From assembly GCA_003223135.1 (NCBI GenBank), contig QHXX01000029.1, positions 1 to 64,000 on the forward strand: a stretch of DNA of 64,000 nucleotides. The letters run 5' to 3'. Of this stretch, positions 34,372 through 43,691 are shown one piece after another. This DNA comes from Acidobacteriota bacterium. GTDB lineage: Bacteria > Acidobacteriota > Polarisedimenticolia > Gp22-AA2. Position 1 is the first letter of the stretch. The number at the start of each line of letters is the position of its first letter. Both the position numbers and the translations under genes were made by a program. Under the pieces are notes generated by a model. It saw only the letters and a list, made by a program, of their open reading frames with translations. It was not told where the DNA came from and searched no databases.

Positions 34372-35629
34372 TCTGCGCTTCGAGTTTCTTCAGCGTCTCC
34401 CGGCGGTCGGGCTGGTCCGGCCGCAACGCCAGAGATCGCCGCAAGTACTCCGCGGCCCGATCGAGCTGTCCCTTCTGCACGTAGGCCTGGGCGAGAGAAT
34501 TGAACAGGGCGTGGTTCGGCGGGCCGGAACGCTCCGCGCGGTGGAAGTACTCCAGGGCCTTGTCCATTTCACCCTTGAGAGCGTAAGCGGTGCCCAGATT
34601 GAACAACGCCAGAGGGTGATCCGGCTTCAGCTCCAGGGCCTTCTGGAAGGCCGCAATCGCATCGTCGACCTTGCCCTGCTTCGCCTCGAGGCCGCCCAGG
34701 TTGATCTGGAACTGGGCCTCCTTTGGCGCCAGACCGACGGCGGTGTGGAAGGCCATCGTCGCCTTGTCGTATTTCCCCTCGCGCAGGTAGACCTGCCCGA
34801 GCCAGTCGTGGTGGATCGCGGAATCCTTCTTCTTCTCCAGACTGGCCTCGAGCAGGCGCTCGAGCTTCATGATCCTGGCCGGGTCCTGCGTCGTCTGGTA
34901 GAACACGTAGAGCCGGCTCATCGGCTCCAGCGCGGTCGGGTCGTAGTAAAGCGCCTCCAGGTATTTCTGCTCGGCCTCGTCCTTCTTTCCCTCCGCCTCC
35001 AGGACCTGGCCCAGGGCGGCATGATAGAGCGCCTCCTTCGGGTCGGCCACGAGCGAGCGCTCGGCCAGAGCGCGCGCCGAGGCGGGAAACCGGCGCCGCA
35101 GGTAGTCGACGACGGCGTTGAACACGACACGGGGCTCCGGGCTGCTCACGATCAGGCCGTCGTCCGCGATACCCCGGGTGATCAGGTCGGCGGACACCAG
35201 CGGGGCCAGCCGGCGGTCGATCTGCGGCGACAGGATCTCGTCGGCGTTGAATCCGCGCGCCGCCGCGATCACGGCCGCCTTGAGGCGTTCCTCGATGTAG
35301 ACCCGGGGTTCGCGCCCGCTGCGGCCACGATGAAAGGTCAGCACGTCGCTCGCGGAGGCGCGGCCGGCGATCCGCACCGGAAGTTTAAAGCCGGCGTGGT
35401 CCTTGGTGACGACGTCGACCGGACCGTCGAGAACCACCGGTGTGCTGTCATACACGTACAGGCGGTGGTACAAGGGGACGCGCAGGTGCAGGCCGGAGCC
35501 GAGCGGCAGGACCGATCCACCCGGCCCCTCGCGCACGGCGAAGTCCCCCGCCGGGACGTGGGCGACGTTGGCCGCCGCCAGCGCCACGAGCGCGACGAGC
35601 ATCCACGACCATCTGCCCTTGAGACGCAT
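34355..35629 (-). CDS. SPFH/prohibitin-like domain fused to TPR repeats
   Basis: 424 residues. One N-terminal hydrophobic anchor (MLVALVALAAANVAHVPAG) precedes an SPFH-like domain (about 25-175: GGSVLPLGSGLHLRVPLYHR, VIAAARGFNADEILS). About five tetratricopeptide repeats fill the rest, for example ALYHAALGQVLEAEGKKDEA and HPLALFNLGTAYALKGEMDK. The domain arrangement suggests a membrane scaffold presenting a protein-binding surface. I chose ATG 35629, just ahead of the anchor; the frame is open to 35722. It is divergent from lolA. Confidence 0.78.
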   Translation of the reverse strand: MRLKGRWSWMLVALVALAAANVAHVPAGDFAVREGPGGSVLPLGSGLHLRVPLYHRLYVYDSTPVVLDGPVDVVTKDHAGFKLPVRIAGRASASDVLTFHRGRSGREPRVYIEERLKAAVIAAARGFNADEILSPQIDRRLAPLVSADLITRGIADDGLIVSSPEPRVVFNAVVDYLRRRFPASARALAERSLVADPKEALYHAALGQVLEAEGKKDEAEQKYLEALYYDPTALEPMSRLYVFYQTTQDPARIMKLERLLEASLEKKKDSAIHHDWLGQVYLREGKYDKATMAFHTAVGLAPKEAQFQINLGGLEAKQGKVDDAIAAFQKALELKPDHPLALFNLGTAYALKGEMDKALEYFHRAERSGPPNHALFNSLAQAYVQKGQLDRAAEYLRRSLALRPDQPDRRETLKKLEAQIRKKA

Positions 35630-35760
35630 GTCCCGAGATGTCCCCGGTGGTTCCCGCAACACCGCGACCGGAGCGGCGCGTGAGCGAGTCGCGAGTCTCA
35701 CCCGCGCCCCGCGCAGAGTCAACGAGCGCGCCGGAAGGCCGTGGGTGTACGATCGGCCCC

Positions 35761-36444
35761 ATGGGATTCGTGTCGCGCATGGCTCTCGTCACCGTGTCGA
35801 CGATCCTCGCCGGGTCGCGCCTCGCGGCGGCACCGCCGGCCGCGGGTTCGCCGGCCGTCCCAGCCGACGCCGTGACCGAAGCGCGCGCCGTCGAGGAGGC
35901 GCTCAACGGCCTGGACGGGCTCGTGGCCTCGTTCACCCAGACGGTCGAGTCCGCCGGGCTCCCAAGACCCCAGGTCGAGAAGGGGAAGGTCTACCTCCTG
36001 AGGCCGGGGCGCATGCGCTGGGACTACGAGGTACCGCGCGGCAAGCTGGCGATTGCCGACGGCCGGAAGAGCTACGTCTACCTGCCGGAGGAACGACAGG
36101 TCCTGGTGGCGCCGCTCGATCCTCAGGGAACGCGTACGGGTATCGGGCTCCTGCTCAATCGGGTCGACCTGGTCGGGTCGTTCGAGATCGGCTGGGGGCC
36201 AGGCGCCGAGACCGGGCCGCGGCCGTTGCTCCTGAGGCCCCGCGCCCCCCGCACCGAGTACGATTCCCTGCTTCTGTTCACTGGACCGGACCACCTGGTG
36301 CGGGCGCTGACGATCGTCGACCCGCTGGGGAGCCGGGTCACCTATCGCTTCGATCACCTCAGGCTCGTCGACACGCTCGACGACGACCTGTTCCGCTTCC
36401 AGCCGCCACCCGGAGTCCAGATCCAGGAAATCCCGCCGCCGTGA
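35761..36444 (+). CDS. lolA: Outer-membrane lipoprotein carrier protein LolA-like
   Basis: 227 residues. Signal peptide (MALVTVSTILAGSRLAAA), then a LolA fold: LDGLVASFTQTVESAGLP, VEKGKVYLLRPGRMRWDYE (the conserved Arg-x-Arg-Trp-x-Tyr strand) and KSYVYLPEERQVLV. It carries lipoproteins across the periplasm to the outer membrane, so its presence supports a diderm cell. ATG 35761 has no clear Shine-Dalgarno; a TACGAT at 35748-35753 would place transcription start within a few bases of the ATG. Followed 84 bases later by yajQ with its own promoter. Confidence 0.85.
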   Translation: MGFVSRMALVTVSTILAGSRLAAAPPAAGSPAVPADAVTEARAVEEALNGLDGLVASFTQTVESAGLPRPQVEKGKVYLLRPGRMRWDYEVPRGKLAIADGRKSYVYLPEERQVLVAPLDPQGTRTGIGLLLNRVDLVGSFEIGWGPGAETGPRPLLLRPRAPRTEYDSLLLFTGPDHLVRALTIVDPLGSRVTYRFDHLRLVDTLDDDLFRFQPPPGVQIQEIPPP

Positions 36445-36470
36445 TGCGCGGGTTGGCCGTCCTCCAAATC

Positions 36471-36500
36471 TTGCAATGGCGCGGATCAGGGTGCTAAGAT
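36471..36500 (+). promoter_or_regulatory. Sigma-70-type promoter for the yajQ operon
   Basis: TTGCAA (36471-36476), an 18-nt spacer, then TAAGAT (36495-36500) in a TGC-TAAGAT context (extended -10). The start of the downstream gene is about 30 bases away with GGAGGA between. Confidence 0.5.
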
Positions 36501-36530
36501 CACCCGCCTTTTCGCCCTCCGGAGGACGTG

Positions 36531-37022
36531 GTGGCGTCCGAAAACACCTTCGACATCGTCTCGAAGATCGATCTGCAGGAGGTCGACAACGCCATCCAGC
36601 AGGCCCTGAAGGAAATTCGACAGCGCTACGATTTCAAGGGAAGCATCTCCGACATCAGGCGTGAAAAGGATATCGTGCACCTCGTGGCGGACGACGAGTA
36701 CAAGTTGCGGGCGGTCACCGAGATCCTGCTGCAGAAACTGGCGGCCCGACGCGTGCCGGCGAAGGGGTTGACGTTCAAGACGCCCGAGCAGGCCACAGGA
36801 GGAAGCCTGAGGCAGGAGGTCGTCCTGCAGCAGGGGATCCCCCAGGAGCAGGCGAAGGAAATCGTGAAAATCCTCAAGTCGAGCGGCCTCAAGGTGCAGG
36901 CGTCGATCCAGGCCGACCAGGTGCGGGTCAAAGCGAAGAGCAAGGACGAGCTTCAGGGGGCGATCAAGGTCCTGCGCGATTGCGCCCTGGACTTCGACAT
37001 GCAGTTCACGAATTACCGCTGA
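36531..37022 (+). CDS. yajQ: YajQ-family nucleotide-binding protein
   Basis: 163 residues matching the YajQ/UPF0234 family at full length: FDIVSKIDLQEVDNAIQQAL, KEIRQRYDFKGSISDI, and QVRVKAKSKDELQGAIKVLR near the C-terminus. Members bind nucleotides, and some bind cyclic di-GMP to modulate transcription. Two tandem GTG codons compete: GTG 36531 lies 5 nt from GGAGG and is favoured; GTG 36528 would be too close. It heads a run of four or five tightly packed genes ending in DUF2752. Confidence 0.9.
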   Translation: MASENTFDIVSKIDLQEVDNAIQQALKEIRQRYDFKGSISDIRREKDIVHLVADDEYKLRAVTEILLQKLAARRVPAKGLTFKTPEQATGGSLRQEVVLQQGIPQEQAKEIVKILKSSGLKVQASIQADQVRVKAKSKDELQGAIKVLRDCALDFDMQFTNYR

Positions 37023-37032
37023 GGAGGCGCCC

Positions 37033-37749
37033 TTGAACGTCCGGGCACGCGAGGCGGTTCGTAGCAATGCGGGACGGATCGCGTCCGCCGCGGCGCTGCT
37101 GCTCGTCCTTCTGGCGCCCGCCGCGGCTCTCGCAGAAGGCGAGGAGGGTCGGGTCGTCCTGCGCGGTCGGATCATCGACGAGACGGGGGCGGGGCTGGCG
37201 GGGCAGACGGTGCGCCTGCTGAAATCACGCACCTACGTCAAGATCGGCGGCCTGCGGTCCCTCGACCAGAGCGTCGAGGAGGCAAGGGCCACGACCGATA
37301 CGCTCGGCTTCTTCGAGTTCGAGGACCGCCCCGATCCCGCCTTCCCTTACTACTACCTGCGCTTCTACGACCCGAAGACGTTCGACGCGGTGAAGTACCG
37401 TCTGCCGGAAGACCGGGACGTCTCGAAACGGCTGCGCGCGGGACGACCGGTGCAGGTCTCGGTCTCCCTGCGTTTCCAGCCCGACTGGCCGAAGGTCAAA
37501 GCGCTCCTCGACACTTACGCGGCGGGTAGCCAGGTCGGGCAGGTCCTGCGTTCGCTCGGGCTGCCGTCCTTCCGAGCGCCCGAAGGGCCTGGGCGCGAGC
37601 TGTGGACCTACGAGAAGGCCGGCGTAGCCTACGTGGTCGAGGGCGCCAAGATCATCGAGACACGCACGCTCCCGGGAGGCGCGAAGAGCGCCGAGGGTGA
37701 ATCCAAGAAGGACGAGCCGATCCCCGCCGTGCGGGTGGACGAGCCGTGA
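37033..37749 (+). CDS. Secreted protein with carboxypeptidase-regulatory-like domain, unknown function
   Basis: 238 residues. A signal peptide (IASAAALLLVLLAPAAALAE) is followed by a beta-rich domain, VVLRGRIIDETGAGLAGQTV, reminiscent of carboxypeptidase-regulatory folds, with FYDPKTFDAVKYRLPEDRDV after it. The second half has no recognisable domain and ends in a charged tail. The best start is TTG 37033 with GAGGAGG upstream; no ATG is in frame. The stop overlaps the polyprenyl synthase start (GTGA), so it is probably co-expressed with it. Role unknown. Confidence 0.65.
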   Translation: MNVRAREAVRSNAGRIASAAALLLVLLAPAAALAEGEEGRVVLRGRIIDETGAGLAGQTVRLLKSRTYVKIGGLRSLDQSVEEARATTDTLGFFEFEDRPDPAFPYYYLRFYDPKTFDAVKYRLPEDRDVSKRLRAGRPVQVSVSLRFQPDWPKVKALLDTYAAGSQVGQVLRSLGLPSFRAPEGPGRELWTYEKAGVAYVVEGAKIIETRTLPGGAKSAEGESKKDEPIPAVRVDEP

Positions 37750-38825
37750 CCGACCTCGCCTCCGAATTGAAGGCGGCGCGGACGCGACCCGCGGCGCCCG
37801 GCAGCGCGCCACCTCGCGCGGCCGCCCCCCGCGGCGTGCGCTCGCTGCCACCCGGTCTTCCCGAAATCATGCTGCTGGTGGGCGACAAGCTGGCGCAGGT
37901 CGAGGCGGAGTGCCGGCGCCACCTGCGCTCGGAAGTCGGCGTCATCGACGAGCTCGGCCGCTACATCGCCGAGGGCGGCGGCAAGCGCGTGCGTCCCATC
38001 CTGCTCCTTTTGTCCGCGCAGCTCTGCGGCTACAAGGGCGATCGCGACGTCATGTTCGCCTCGGTGTTCGAGTTCATCCACACTGCGACGCTGGTGCACG
38101 ACGACGTGATCGACGAGGCGGAGCTGAGGCGCGGCCGCGGGTCGCTCAACGCCCGCTGGGGGAACGGCCTCACCGTGCTTCTCGGCGATTACCTGTACAT
38201 CAAGTCGATGAACATGGCGCTGGCGGCCGACGACCTCGAGATCATCAAGATCCTGGCGGAGATCACTCTGAAGATGATCGAGGGCGAGCTGATCGCCGAT
38301 CGGCGACGATCGGACATCGACATCAGCGAGACGGAGCACCTGGAGATCATCCGCCGCAAGACGGCCTGCCTGTTCTCCGGCTGCGGCCGCGTGGCCGGCG
38401 TCCTCGCGAAGGCGCCGCCGGAACGGGTCATGGCGCTGGCCGAATACGGCATGAACCTGGGCATGGCCTTCCAGATCATCGACGACCTTCTGGACTTTAC
38501 CGCCAGCGAGAGCGTCCTCGGCAAGCCGGTGGCCTCGGACCTGAAAGAAGGGAAGCTGACGCTGCCGCTCATCTACCTGCTGCAGGAAAGCGAGCCGGCT
38601 GCGCGCGTCATGGTGCAGACCGTCCTGGAGGAACGCGACTTCAGGACGGTGCCGCGTCAGGAAATCATCGGCCTGTTGCGGCGCGCCCGCACGCTCGAGC
38701 GGACACGCGAGCTGGCCGTGTCCTATGCCCGCCGGGCGCAGGCGGCCCTGCAGGTGTTCCCCTGCTCTCCGGTGCGCGACGCCCTCATGGCGCTGCCCGA
38801 TTTCGTTCTGTTCCGGGAGTACTGA
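37746..38825 (+). CDS. Polyprenyl diphosphate synthase (IspB-like)
   Basis: 359 residues, a trans-prenyltransferase that elongates isoprenoid chains for quinone side-chains. The first aspartate-rich motif is HDDVIDEAELRRG (Asp 119, 120, 123) and the second is IDDLLDFTASESVLGK; GGGKRVRPILL binds the diphosphate. The first ~45 residues are a Pro/Ala-rich extension not typical of the family. GTG 37746 overlaps the upstream stop. Chain length cannot be predicted confidently by eye; long-chain synthases (C35-C45) are the usual bacterial type with this motif set. Confidence 0.88.
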   Translation: MTDLASELKAARTRPAAPGSAPPRAAAPRGVRSLPPGLPEIMLLVGDKLAQVEAECRRHLRSEVGVIDELGRYIAEGGGKRVRPILLLLSAQLCGYKGDRDVMFASVFEFIHTATLVHDDVIDEAELRRGRGSLNARWGNGLTVLLGDYLYIKSMNMALAADDLEIIKILAEITLKMIEGELIADRRRSDIDISETEHLEIIRRKTACLFSGCGRVAGVLAKAPPERVMALAEYGMNLGMAFQIIDDLLDFTASESVLGKPVASDLKEGKLTLPLIYLLQESEPAARVMVQTVLEERDFRTVPRQEIIGLLRRARTLERTRELAVSYARRAQAALQVFPCSPVRDALMALPDFVLFREY

Positions 38826-38937
38826 GCTCGGGGACACGAGATCCCGGTTGATCCCGCCGCCCCTCAACATTTAGGGTCTCCGGGTCGCGCGACCCCCACA
38901 TCTTGGCCATTTCGGACCTCGGTATCTCTTTTCGCTG

Positions 38938-38946
38938 TGCTAGAAT
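38938..38946 (+). promoter_or_regulatory. Extended -10 element upstream of smc
   Basis: TGC-TAGAAT, with TAGAAT at 38941-38946, about 46 bases before the smc ATG. No -35 at standard spacing. The CTGTGCTA context recurs ahead of the gene at 51086. Confidence 0.4.
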
Positions 38947-38991
38947 CCCTGGCTCGATGGCTCCTTTCTTCCCCGGCCAGACAGGACACTG

Positions 38992-41900
38992 ATGCCCCGC
39001 ATCCTCAGGCTCGACCGGATGGAGATCCTCGGCTTCAAATCGTTCTATGGCCGGACCCGGTTCGACTTCCCGGACGGCATCACGGCGGTGGTCGGCCCGA
39101 ACGGCTGCGGCAAGAGCAACATCGGCGACGCGATCTCCTGGGTGCTCGGCGAACAGAAGGCCAGCTCTCTGCGCAGCGATCGGATGGAAGATGTCATCTT
39201 CAACGGCAGCGAGGGACGGCGGCCGCTGGGGATGGCGGAGGTTTCGCTCCATTTCAAGAACCTCCTGGCGGATGGGAACGGTCACGCGAACGGCAACGGT
39301 CACGGCGCCGGCAATGGCCACGGCGCCGCTCCCGAGGTGACGGTCGCGGCCGATCGCGAGGTGCCCATCCCGGAGGCCGCCGAAAGCGCTCGGCCTGCGG
39401 CCGGCGGCGCGCCGGAGAGCCAGGCGGCGGCGCTCCGGATCACGGAGATTGAAGAGATCCCCGAGGAGGTCGTCGTCACCCGCCGCATTTATCGTTCGGG
39501 AGAGAGCGAGTACGTCCTGAACGGCCAACGCTGCCGGCTCAAAGACATCCAGGATCTCCTGGCGCGCACGGACATCGGCTCGCGCCTGTACTCGACCATC
39601 GAGCAAGGCAAGATCGATCAGGTGCTCGCCGCCCGGCCGAAAGATCGTCGAGCCATGTTCGAGGAGGCCGCCGGAATCCTGGGCTACCGGTCGAAGCGCC
39701 GGCAGGCCGAGCTGAAACTCGAAGCCGCTCAGGCGAACCTGCTGCGCATCAACGACATCGTGATCGAGGTCGAAAAGCAGATCAATGCGCTGCGGCGGCA
39801 GGCGGCCAAGGCCCGCCGCTACCAGAGGCTCGTCGACGACCTGAGCGAGAGACGGCTCGTCCTGGCGCGCCAACGCCTGGCGGCGTCGGACGAGGAGAGG
39901 CACCGGACCGGGGAGGCGATCGAGGCCCTGCGGGCCGAGGAGGTGGCCGCCGCCGCGGCGCTCGTGGCCGACGAAGCCGACCTCGAGCGCCTGAGGCTAC
40001 AGCTCGAAGCGGGAGAGGCGGCCGGGCGCGGCCGGCGCGAGGAGATTCATGCCTTCGACCTCGAGATCGATCGGATCCAGGAACGTCTGCGGGCGGGCCG
40101 GGAGCAGGTGCGGGACTTGGAATCGCGTCTGGCCGAAGGGGAGCGGGAGCTGACGGCGCTGCGGTCGCGGTTCGCGGAACAGGAAACCCGTCTCGCCGAG
40201 GCGATCCGGGAGATCGCGGACGTCGAGGAGCGGCTGCGGTCGGCGGCATCATCGGCAGTGGCGGTCTCGGCAGACGACGGCGAGCGGGCCGCTGCGATCG
40301 AGCTCCTTGATGCGGATCTGGACAAGACGCGCGCGGGGCTCCTGGAGCGGATCGAACGCCACGCCGCGATGATGAGCCACAGCGCTTCTCTCGAGGAGCA
40401 GGCGCGCGCGGCGCGCGCATCGCTCCTCAAGATTGAGCGCGAGATGGAAGAGCTGCGGGCGTCCCGCGGGCGTCTGGGCGCGGAGGTCGAGGGGCTGGAG
40501 CGGGAGGCGGCGGCCGGGCGCGGGCGGGCGGAAGAGACGGCCGTCCGGCACGAGGCGGTCACAGCGGCCGAGCGCGAGGCGGCCGGTCGCATGACCGCCG
40601 TCGAGAGGCGCGCCGAGGAATTGAAAGGGCGCGCGGCGGTCCTGGCGGAGCGCAGGGCGGCGCTGGCGGAGATGGAGCGGCAGCGCGCCGGGTTTTCCGA
40701 GGGCGTGGGCGATCTCCTGAAAGGAACGGCCGGCATCGAACCGCGCGGTGTTGTCGGCGACCGCCTCGATGTGCCGCCCGGCCTCGAGAAGGCGGTGGAG
40801 GCAACCCTCCAGGATCTCCTGGAGGCCGTGGTCGTCGGTGGAGCGGAGGAGGCGGCCCGCGGGGTCGCGTACCTGAGAGCCAGCGGGCGCGGCCGGGTGT
40901 CGTTCGTCGCGGACGAAGGAGCGCCGGCCAGGGACGAGTCGCCGGGGACATCGTCGTGCGATCCCCCGGCCGACGTCCCCGCCGTCCACTGTCGCCTGTC
41001 CGAAAGAATCGGCGGCGCGCCTCTGGGGCCGATCTCCCGGATCCTGGCGCGCACGCTCCTGGTGGACAGCCTCGAACAGGCCCATGGCCTGCACGACGCG
41101 CATCCTGCCTTCGCATGCGTGACACCGCAAGGCGACATCGTCCGTTTCGACGGCTCGGTGACCGGGGGCGACGGGCGGGCCCTTTCACACTGGCTTTTGC
41201 AGCGCCGGGTGGAGAGGGAGGAGATCGATCGGCGCATGTCCGAAGTGGCGGCGGCGCGGGAAGAGGCCGAAGGGACCCTCCTGCGCCTTCGCGAGGAACG
41301 GGTCACGGCGCAGGAGCGGTTGACGAGCGCGGCGACCGAGGTGCAGGTGGAGTCGCGCGTGGCGTTCGAGAGCGCCCTCAGGTTGCAGCAGGGCCGTGAG
41401 GAGCTGGACCGGATCGACCGGGCGCTGCCGCTCCTCGTGGGGGAACAGGCGCGGCTGCAGCGCGACATCGCCTCCTGCGTCGCCGGGATGGCGGGGCGCG
41501 CGATGGATCTCGAGGTGTTGGAGGCCGAGCGCCGCACCTCCGAGGAGTCGATCGCGGCGAGGAGCGCGGAGCTGGCGCGGCTACGGGCGGACCTGGAGCT
41601 CGCGCGCCGCGCGTCGGCGGAGACGCGCGCGGCCCTTGCGGCCGCCGAGCAGCGCCACACCTCCCTTCTGCGCGAGAGGGACGGGCTGGACGAGGCGATC
41701 CGTGACCTGGCCTCGTCGATGGCGCGGCGCACCCGGGAGCGCGACGAATGGACGGCGCGCATCGCGCAGATCGGCGAGCAGGATGGGGGACTCGAGCAGC
41801 AGCGCCAGGCCGCGCTCAACGCACGCGCCGAGGCGGCGGCGCGCGACGAGGCGGCGCATGCAGGCCTCGCCTATGAGCGAAGCCTGCTGCACGCGCGCGA

Positions 41901-42732
41901 GCAGGCCGTGAAGCAGGGGCGCGTCGCGCAGGTCGCGCTGCGCGAGCGTCATCAGCAGCACGAGCTGCACCGGGCGCGCATCGACGCCGATCTCGAGCAC
42001 ATGGGACGCACCTGTCGTGACGAGCTGGCGACGTCGATCGAGGCCCTGCGGGCCTCGCCCCCGCCGCCCGAGGACGGCTCCGGCCTTCAGGAGCGCGAGA
42101 GCGAGGTGCAGCGGATCCGCGCCGACATCGATGCGATCGGGCCCGTGAACCTCATGGCGGTCGAGCAGCAGAAAGACCTGGAGGAGCGCTTCTCCTTCCT
42201 GACCGCGCAGAAGAACGATCTGGAGCAGGCGATCGCCTCCTTGCGCGAGACGATCAGGACCATCAACCGCGAGGCGCGCGAGCGCTTCCGGGGCGCCTTC
42301 GAGGCGATCCAGGAACACTTCCAGGAATCCTTCCGGACGCTGTTCGGCGGTGGCCGGGCCGAGCTGCGCCTTTCGGAGGAGGATGAGGACGTGCTGGAGG
42401 CGGGGATCGAAGTCGCGGCGCAGCCACCCGGCAAGCGGCTGCAGAAGATCGGGCTTCTGTCGGGCGGCGAGAAGGCGCTCACCGCGGTCGCGCTTTTGGT
42501 CTCCCTGTTTCGATACCGGCCGTCCCCCTTCTGCATCCTGGATGAGGTGGACGCGCCGCTCGACGAGGCGAACGTCGAGCGCTTCACGCGCCTTCTTCAA
42601 GAGCTCCGGAGCGACACGCAGCTGATCCTGATCACCCACAACCGCAAGAGCATGGAGGCAGCCGACCTTCTTTACGGGGTCACCATGGAGGAACCCGGAG
42701 TGTCCAAAATCCTGCCGCTGCGTTTCGAATGA
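38992..42732 (+). CDS. smc: Chromosome segregation SMC protein with an unusual head insertion
   Basis: 1246 residues. Walker A VGPNGCGKSNIGDAISWVLG at about 34-53; two long coiled-coil arms; hinge at about 560-730 (GIEPRGVVGDRLDV, GSVTGGDGRAL); and C-terminal LLSGGEKALTAVALLVSLF with ILDEVDAPLDEANV (signature and Walker B). It compacts and aligns newly replicated DNA. Odd: residues ~91-150 between head strands form a low-complexity insertion with GNGH repeats and then an Ala/Pro/Glu-rich stretch, after which normal SMC sequence resumes (TRRIYRSGESEYVLNGQ). ATG 38992 is preceded by ACAGGAC. Its stop overlaps the next gene (ATGA). Confidence 0.95.
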   Translation: MPRILRLDRMEILGFKSFYGRTRFDFPDGITAVVGPNGCGKSNIGDAISWVLGEQKASSLRSDRMEDVIFNGSEGRRPLGMAEVSLHFKNLLADGNGHANGNGHGAGNGHGAAPEVTVAADREVPIPEAAESARPAAGGAPESQAAALRITEIEEIPEEVVVTRRIYRSGESEYVLNGQRCRLKDIQDLLARTDIGSRLYSTIEQGKIDQVLAARPKDRRAMFEEAAGILGYRSKRRQAELKLEAAQANLLRINDIVIEVEKQINALRRQAAKARRYQRLVDDLSERRLVLARQRLAASDEERHRTGEAIEALRAEEVAAAAALVADEADLERLRLQLEAGEAAGRGRREEIHAFDLEIDRIQERLRAGREQVRDLESRLAEGERELTALRSRFAEQETRLAEAIREIADVEERLRSAASSAVAVSADDGERAAAIELLDADLDKTRAGLLERIERHAAMMSHSASLEEQARAARASLLKIEREMEELRASRGRLGAEVEGLEREAAAGRGRAEETAVRHEAVTAAEREAAGRMTAVERRAEELKGRAAVLAERRAALAEMERQRAGFSEGVGDLLKGTAGIEPRGVVGDRLDVPPGLEKAVEATLQDLLEAVVVGGAEEAARGVAYLRASGRGRVSFVADEGAPARDESPGTSSCDPPADVPAVHCRLSERIGGAPLGPISRILARTLLVDSLEQAHGLHDAHPAFACVTPQGDIVRFDGSVTGGDGRALSHWLLQRRVEREEIDRRMSEVAAAREEAEGTLLRLREERVTAQERLTSAATEVQVESRVAFESALRLQQGREELDRIDRALPLLVGEQARLQRDIASCVAGMAGRAMDLEVLEAERRTSEESIAARSAELARLRADLELARRASAETRAALAAAEQRHTSLLRERDGLDEAIRDLASSMARRTRERDEWTARIAQIGEQDGGLEQQRQAALNARAEAAARDEAAHAGLAYERSLLHAREQAVKQGRVAQVALRERHQQHELHRARIDADLEHMGRTCRDELATSIEALRASPPPPEDGSGLQERESEVQRIRADIDAIGPVNLMAVEQQKDLEERFSFLTAQKNDLEQAIASLRETIRTINREARERFRGAFEAIQEHFQESFRTLFGGGRAELRLSEEDEDVLEAGIEVAAQPPGKRLQKIGLLSGGEKALTAVALLVSLFRYRPSPFCILDEVDAPLDEANVERFTRLLQELRSDTQLILITHNRKSMEAADLLYGVTMEEPGVSKILPLRFE

Positions 42733-43691
42733 GCGCCAACGAGCAGTACTTCGTCGTCGCGGCCGACGGGAAGGAATACGGTCCCGCCGACCTGGAGACT
42801 CTCCGCCAGTGGGTGCGCGAGGGACGCGTCGTCCACGGCACGCACATCAAGCAGGCGGGCGGCGGCGTCCAGTACGCCGGGAAGATGGCCGAGCTGGTCG
42901 ATCTCTTCCCGCCGCGCGACCCGCACGCGTCCGCCCCGGGACAGGCGCCGCCCCTGCAGTCCCTCCCGTCGTCCGTGACCCTGCCGTCCGAGTTCCGCGT
43001 CTGGGAGTTCATCGGCCGCGGATGGGACGTCGTGAAGCCGCACTGGCTGATATTCGCGGGGATGTTCTTCATCCTCATGGCCATCGAGGGGGTGCCGTAT
43101 CTCGGACCCCTCGCCTCGTTCATCATCGGCGGCGCCCTGATGGTTGGCGTCTGGCGCGCGATCCTTGGTGCTATCGGAGGGCGCAAGCCGGACATCGGGA
43201 TGATGTTTCAGGGGTTCGACCGCTTCGGCGACGCCTTTCTGGCGCAGCTGATCAGGGGGATCTTGATCTTCCTCGGGTTCCTGTGCCTCATCGTTCCGGT
43301 GATCATCCTCGGGATCATGTTGCACGGATTCGACCGTTTCGGCGACGCCTCCCTGGCGCACCTCATCATGGGGATCCTGATCTTCCTTGGGGTCCTGTGC
43401 CTCAGCGTCCCGGGGATCATCCTGTCGATCATGTGGATGTTCACCTACCCCATCATCGCCGAGACCAACCTGGGATTCTGGGAGGCGATGCGCGAGAGCG
43501 CCAGACTCACGGAGGAGTATCGCTGGCGACTCTTCCTCCTCCTTCTAGCGTCCATCCCGGTTCTGTGTCTGGGCCTCCTGGTCTTCTGCCTGGGCGTGCT
43601 GGTGGCGATCCCGGTCATTTACGCCGCCTTGGGGCTGTCCTATCGCTTCCTGCAGGCGAAGAAGGGGGCGCCAGCGCCGGGCCCTGCGTGA
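42729..43691 (+). CDS. GYF-domain multi-pass membrane protein with an internal duplication
   Basis: 320 residues. The first ~60 form a GYF_2-like domain (YFVVAADGKEYGPADLETLR, the usual Gly-Pro turn), which in other proteins binds partners. The rest is a polytopic membrane region of six or so helices. Residues ~160-235 hold two near-identical 38-residue copies (MFQGFDRFGDAFLAQLIRGI and MLHGFDRFGDASLAHLIMGI), each a hydrophobic hairpin, from a 114-nt tandem duplication. Overlaps smc by ATGA and the next gene by GTGA. Function is unknown. Confidence 0.78.
   Translation: MSANEQYFVVAADGKEYGPADLETLRQWVREGRVVHGTHIKQAGGGVQYAGKMAELVDLFPPRDPHASAPGQAPPLQSLPSSVTLPSEFRVWEFIGRGWDVVKPHWLIFAGMFFILMAIEGVPYLGPLASFIIGGALMVGVWRAILGAIGGRKPDIGMMFQGFDRFGDAFLAQLIRGILIFLGFLCLIVPVIILGIMLHGFDRFGDASLAHLIMGILIFLGVLCLSVPGIILSIMWMFTYPIIAETNLGFWEAMRESARLTEEYRWRLFLLLLASIPVLCLGLLVFCLGVLVAIPVIYAALGLSYRFLQAKKGAPAPGPA
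43203..43430 (+). repeat. 114-nt in-frame tandem duplication within the GYF membrane protein
   Basis: Unit 1 is at about 43203-43316 and unit 2 at about 43317-43430, related without gaps at over 80% identity by eye. Differences are scattered and many are silent, so it is an established duplication, not an assembly stutter. Confidence 0.85.
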
